DNA from: Cyanobacteriota bacterium
GTDB taxonomy: Bacteria; Cyanobacteriota; Cyanobacteriia; Phormidesmidales; Phormidesmidaceae
Length of the DNA: 26,032 nt
Assembly (NCBI GenBank): GCA_027483425.1
Contig: JAIXUR010000037.1
Coordinates: 1 to 26,032, forward strand
Reading direction: 5' to 3'
Shown here: piece by piece, positions 23,284-26,032 of the stretch
How positions within the stretch are numbered: position 1 is the stretch's first letter
How the letters are laid out: each line of letters starts with the position of its first letter
Notes under the pieces: generated by a model
What the model saw: only the letters and a program-made list of their open reading frames with translations
Database searches by the model: none
Told to the model about the DNA's origin: nothing
Made by a program: the position numbers and the translations under genes

Positions 23284-25596
23284 CTACACAGCTCCAGCAA
23301 AGACCGCTACCGGCACCCGCTTATAGGCAGGCGTCCCAGACCTGGGTTCAATCCGCGCCTTCATCAGTACATTGGCCTCGGGGTAAAACATTAGCGCCGC
23401 GCCCGATCGCACCGCCCCGAAAATGATCTCAATGCCGTCGAGCTGACCGGCATCGCCCCGCACGCTCACCCGCTGGTGCTCGGCAAAACCGGCCTGGTGG
23501 GCATCACCCGCATTCATCAAAATGCAGTGGCGGTGGGGCATCCCCCGGTACTTATCAGCCTCCTGATAGACCACCGTGTTGTGCTGGCCGTAGCTGCGTC
23601 CGGTGATCAAGGCCAGCACCAGCGCCGGGCGGTGCCGGGCGGACAGGTCAAAATCCTCCAGGGTCGGCAGCGTTAGGGACGGCAACGGGGTGAGCTGCAT
23701 CTGCGCCTTGCCCGACGGGGTGGGAAACGTCGGTGCCAGCAAAATTCGCCCACCGATGGTGAACTCGGCGTTGGTGTCATCGATCGCGCCGATTTTTTCG
23801 TAGCCGGGAATGGTCTGGGCAATCAGCTGGCGCACGTAGCGGGTATCGTGGAGCCGCCGCCAGTCGATCGGCTGGTTGCCGTGGAGGCGGTGGGCCAGCT
23901 CCGCCAAAAAGTCGATCTCTGAGACCAGATCGGCCTCGGTCAGATGGGTTTTACCGGGGCTGTTGAGCCGCACAAAATTATTGCCTGACTCGACGGTAGT
24001 CCTGTGGGGGTTCTCGAACCGAGCGTAGACCGGCACGATGATGGTGTTTTGCCGCGCCAGCCCGTGGAAGTGGCCCTGGTTGGGCTTGGTCGAGAGGTAG
24101 ATAATGGTGTCGATGTGGCCGAGGGCGCGCTTAGCCTGGGTCAGGTCGGGGTTGGCGGCATAGAGGTTGCCCCCCAGGCACAGCAGGGTATCGACCAGGC
24201 CCCGATCCGCCGCTTCGATCAGGGCGCGGGCGTCGTAGCCGGGCTCTCGTTTAAGCGATTGGCCCAGCAGCTTCTCTAGCGCCTCGCGAATGGTGGCTTT
24301 GAGGTGGGCTGTCACCCCCATGGAGCCAAAGCCCTGGACGTTGGAATGGCCGCGAATCGGCATGAGGCCCGCGCCGGGCTTGCCCACGTTACCGGTGATC
24401 AGGGCGGTATTGGCAATGCTAAAGATGTTGTCGACGCTGTTGGCCTGGTGGGTGATGCCCATGGCCCAGGCAAAGACGACATTCTGGCTGCTATGAATCA
24501 TCTCCGCCGCCGCGACAATGTCCGGCAGCGCCAGGCCGCAGGTGGCGGTGATCGATTCCCAGTCGGTGGCGGTCACCTGGTCGATCACCGCCTGCCAGTT
24601 GTCGGTGTAGGCCTGGAGGTAGTCGTACCGCACCCAGCCCCGCTCCAGCAGCACTTTTTGAATGCCCACAAACAGGGCCAGGTCGCTGCCCGGTATCGGC
24701 TGCAAAAACAGCGAGGCGATTTCCTCACCCTGCACCAGCCGCAGCGGGTGGGCCGGGGAGCCAAACTTGACCAGGCCCACTTCTTTGACGGGGTTGATCG
24801 CGATGACTTTGCCGCCGCGATCGCGCAGTTCAATCAGCTCATTCATCAGCCGGGGATGGTTGGCGGGGCCCTTGGAGCCCACCAGCACCACACCGTCAGC
24901 CTGGCGCCCACTCTCCAAGCTAACCTGGGAGGTGCCGGTGCCAAAGACTTTGTTGAGGCCGACCGTGGAGGGGGCGTGGCAGAGGTCAGAACAGTCGGCC
25001 AGGTTGTTGGACCCCAGCGCCCGCATCATTAGCTGGAGCAGGTAGGCGGCCTCGTTGGAGGAGCGGCCCGAACTGTAGGAGGCCACCCGCTCCGGGGGCA
25101 GGGTAAAGGCCGCCGTAGCCAGGGCGTAAATCTCTTCCCAGCTAATCGGTTCGTAGTGGTCAGACCCGGCCCGGCGAATCACCGGAAAGCTGAGGCGACC
25201 GAGGCGATCGGCTTCGCGGGAGGTAAGCTGTTGCAATTCTGAGAGGCTGTGGCGGGCGAAGAAATGGTCGCCGAGGCCCGGTTGCAGCTCGGATGAGATG
25301 GCCTGCACGCTTTTCATGCAACGCTGGAGCGGCTCTTCTAGCTCGTTGGTAAAGCCGCCGTTTTGCCCCCCGGTGCCCCAGGCGCAGGAGAGGCAGGCGC
25401 TTTTGTGCAGCAGCGTTTTCCAGATCTGCGGCCCCTGGGGCGAGAGGGTCTTTTGGGCCCAGTACTGAATGATCGGCAGACCGCCGCCGATGGTAGGGGC
25501 GTGGATAGACTCGTCTGCAACGCCGGGGTTTGCCGGGGCTAGGTGGGTTTCGGCGGGCGATGGTGCGTCGCCAGGGGGTCGAGTGCGATCGGTCAT
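23284..25596 (-). CDS. FdhF/YdeP-family molybdopterin oxidoreductase
   Basis: 770 residues from ATG 25596 (GGAGAG upstream; a TTG 11 codons earlier is less likely). It belongs to the molybdopterin oxidoreductase superfamily, near formate dehydrogenase-like FdhF/YdeP proteins. The N-terminal cluster region keeps only Cys68, Cys71 and Cys93 (KSACLSCAWGTGG, LQRCMKS). The usual four-Cys [4Fe-4S] pattern is thus reduced. Cys206 (ADCSDLCHAPS) is where formate dehydrogenase has Sec or Cys, a possible molybdenum ligand. The cofactor-binding C-terminal domain (about 640-770) includes ALITGRSYGQHNTV. Formate oxidation is only one option; in other bacteria YdeP is linked to acid resistance. No fdhD, electron-transfer or cofactor gene is adjacent. 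No Tat signal, so probably cytosolic. Confidence 0.88.
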   Translation of the reverse strand: MTDRTRPPGDAPSPAETHLAPANPGVADESIHAPTIGGGLPIIQYWAQKTLSPQGPQIWKTLLHKSACLSCAWGTGGQNGGFTNELEEPLQRCMKSVQAISSELQPGLGDHFFARHSLSELQQLTSREADRLGRLSFPVIRRAGSDHYEPISWEEIYALATAAFTLPPERVASYSSGRSSNEAAYLLQLMMRALGSNNLADCSDLCHAPSTVGLNKVFGTGTSQVSLESGRQADGVVLVGSKGPANHPRLMNELIELRDRGGKVIAINPVKEVGLVKFGSPAHPLRLVQGEEIASLFLQPIPGSDLALFVGIQKVLLERGWVRYDYLQAYTDNWQAVIDQVTATDWESITATCGLALPDIVAAAEMIHSSQNVVFAWAMGITHQANSVDNIFSIANTALITGNVGKPGAGLMPIRGHSNVQGFGSMGVTAHLKATIREALEKLLGQSLKREPGYDARALIEAADRGLVDTLLCLGGNLYAANPDLTQAKRALGHIDTIIYLSTKPNQGHFHGLARQNTIIVPVYARFENPHRTTVESGNNFVRLNSPGKTHLTEADLVSEIDFLAELAHRLHGNQPIDWRRLHDTRYVRQLIAQTIPGYEKIGAIDDTNAEFTIGGRILLAPTFPTPSGKAQMQLTPLPSLTLPTLEDFDLSARHRPALVLALITGRSYGQHNTVVYQEADKYRGMPHRHCILMNAGDAHQAGFAEHQRVSVRGDAGQLDGIEIIFGAVRSGAALMFYPEANVLMKARIEPRSGTPAYKRVPVAVFAGAV

Positions 25597-25800
25597 TTTG
25601 CAGGTCTCTCCACAGCCGCTATGGAACAACTATAGCGAGAGGGGTAGAGGCGGGTATGTAAGCCTAAAGGTAGAGAGTTGTGGGAGGGGCAGCTTTGTAG
25701 AGATGACCCAGTTGTTTTGTTGCTGCTGATAGAGAAATCACTTTTCAAGACACAGTGGGTTGGGAATAAAATTTTTCTGGGATCTTTGGGTTTTCTCCTA

Positions 25801-25850
25801 AGGGAGATGCTGAGTGCAAAGCACACGCTACGCGAACGCGAACGCTAGCT
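25801..25850. repeat. Interspersed-repeat-like stretch (ACGCTACGCGAACGC core)
   Basis: The sequence GGGAGATGCTGAGTGCAAAG, followed by CACACGCTACGCGAACGCGAACGCTAGC, has the look of a dispersed intergenic element common in filamentous cyanobacteria, including a duplicated GCGAAC. The identification is from memory. Confidence 0.4.
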
Positions 25851-25908
25851 CAACCCAATCTACAAGAGATCTGCGATCGCACTCTGACCTGGAACAGTAG
25901 CAGGGCTG

Positions 25909-26026
25909 TTTCATTCTAAATGTCGACGTTTTGTGTATCTACGAAAATACGACGTTCCAAGCTTCAGGGATTTTAACCTTCGATGACTGAAACCGCCTAA
26001 GCTCGTCGCCTAAATCTAGAATGAAA
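25909..26026. repeat. 118-base segment bounded by TTTCATTCTA inverted repeats
   Basis: TTTCATTCTA at 25909-25918 is matched by TAGAATGAAA at 26017-26026; allowing one mismatch the arms extend to 13 bases (TTTCATTCTA-R-AT). Near each inner edge is a GCGACG/TCGACG word. The structure suggests a MITE-like element or a solo element end. Target duplication is not evident. Confidence 0.4.
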
Positions 26027-26032
26027 TGATCC

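Larger units (their letters stand above)
25597..26032. other. 436-base right-hand region without a gene
   Basis: It must contain the promoter of the oxidoreductase gene; none is obvious. It holds a repeat-like stretch at 25801-25850 and an inverted-repeat-bounded segment at 25909-26026, both listed separately. I see no open frame with protein-like sequence. Confidence 0.5.

Noticed and set aside
1..26032. CRISPR array, prophage or defence island
   Set aside because: No regularly spaced repeats, no Cas, integrase, restriction or toxin-antitoxin pair; the RHH protein is next to an ATPase, not a toxin.

Overview
The window looks like chromosomal DNA of a filamentous or Leptolyngbya-like cyanobacterium. 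Several things point there: many GCGATCGC (HIP1-type) octamers inside and between genes; gene families kept almost only in cyanobacteria and plastids (Ycf46 AAA ATPase, Ycf35/DUF1257); a short cyanobacterial-type Hfq next to dapF; a ComFB-domain regulator; and a probable NblR. GC content is fairly high. I see no rRNA, tRNA, CRISPR array, phage or complete insertion sequence. Most of the window is ordinary housekeeping and regulatory genome.

Layout from left to right. 1-2080 (+): an atypical OmpR-family response regulator (probable nblR), then nadA behind a consensus-like promoter. 2274-4576 (-): TerB-like protein, Crp/Fnr regulator and inositol-monophosphatase-family enzyme. 4760-7224 (-): a ribbon-helix-helix protein, the Ycf46 ATPase and Ycf35 form a likely operon. 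It has a clear sigma-70 promoter and an upstream sequence resembling the RpaB site HLR1. 7777-10513 (+): TPR protein and RecQ helicase. 10583-12966 (-): Mini-RNase III, a STAS-domain protein without a normal start codon, and carA. 13183-19061 (+): retropepsin-like lipoprotein, alpha/beta hydrolase, gcvP with an unusual repeat-derived linker, and a HAD hydrolase. 19071-19919 (-) is dapF, diverging from hfq. 20103-23194 (+): hfq, a ComFB-family cyclic-dinucleotide receptor, a second Crp/Fnr-like regulator and a SWIM zinc-finger protein. 23284-25596 (-): an FdhF/YdeP-type molybdopterin oxidoreductase. 25597-26032 holds only repeats.

How the genes may work together. The RHH-Ycf46-Ycf35 cluster looks like a light/stress-controlled unit. 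The hfq-comFB-crp run brings together three gene types that each have cyanobacterial relatives linked to type IV pili, motility or competence. NadA, CarA, GcvP and DapF are core metabolism with no functional link to each other.

The less ordinary items are: a repeat-like element read in frame inside gcvP; a probable AUC start for the STAS gene; two very long perfect hairpins that bracket the SWIM gene; repeated pyrimidine-rich boxes in the ycf35 leader; small palindromic interspersed repeats; and a terminal-inverted-repeat-like sequence at the right edge. I did not find an obvious new defence system or similar large undescribed system.
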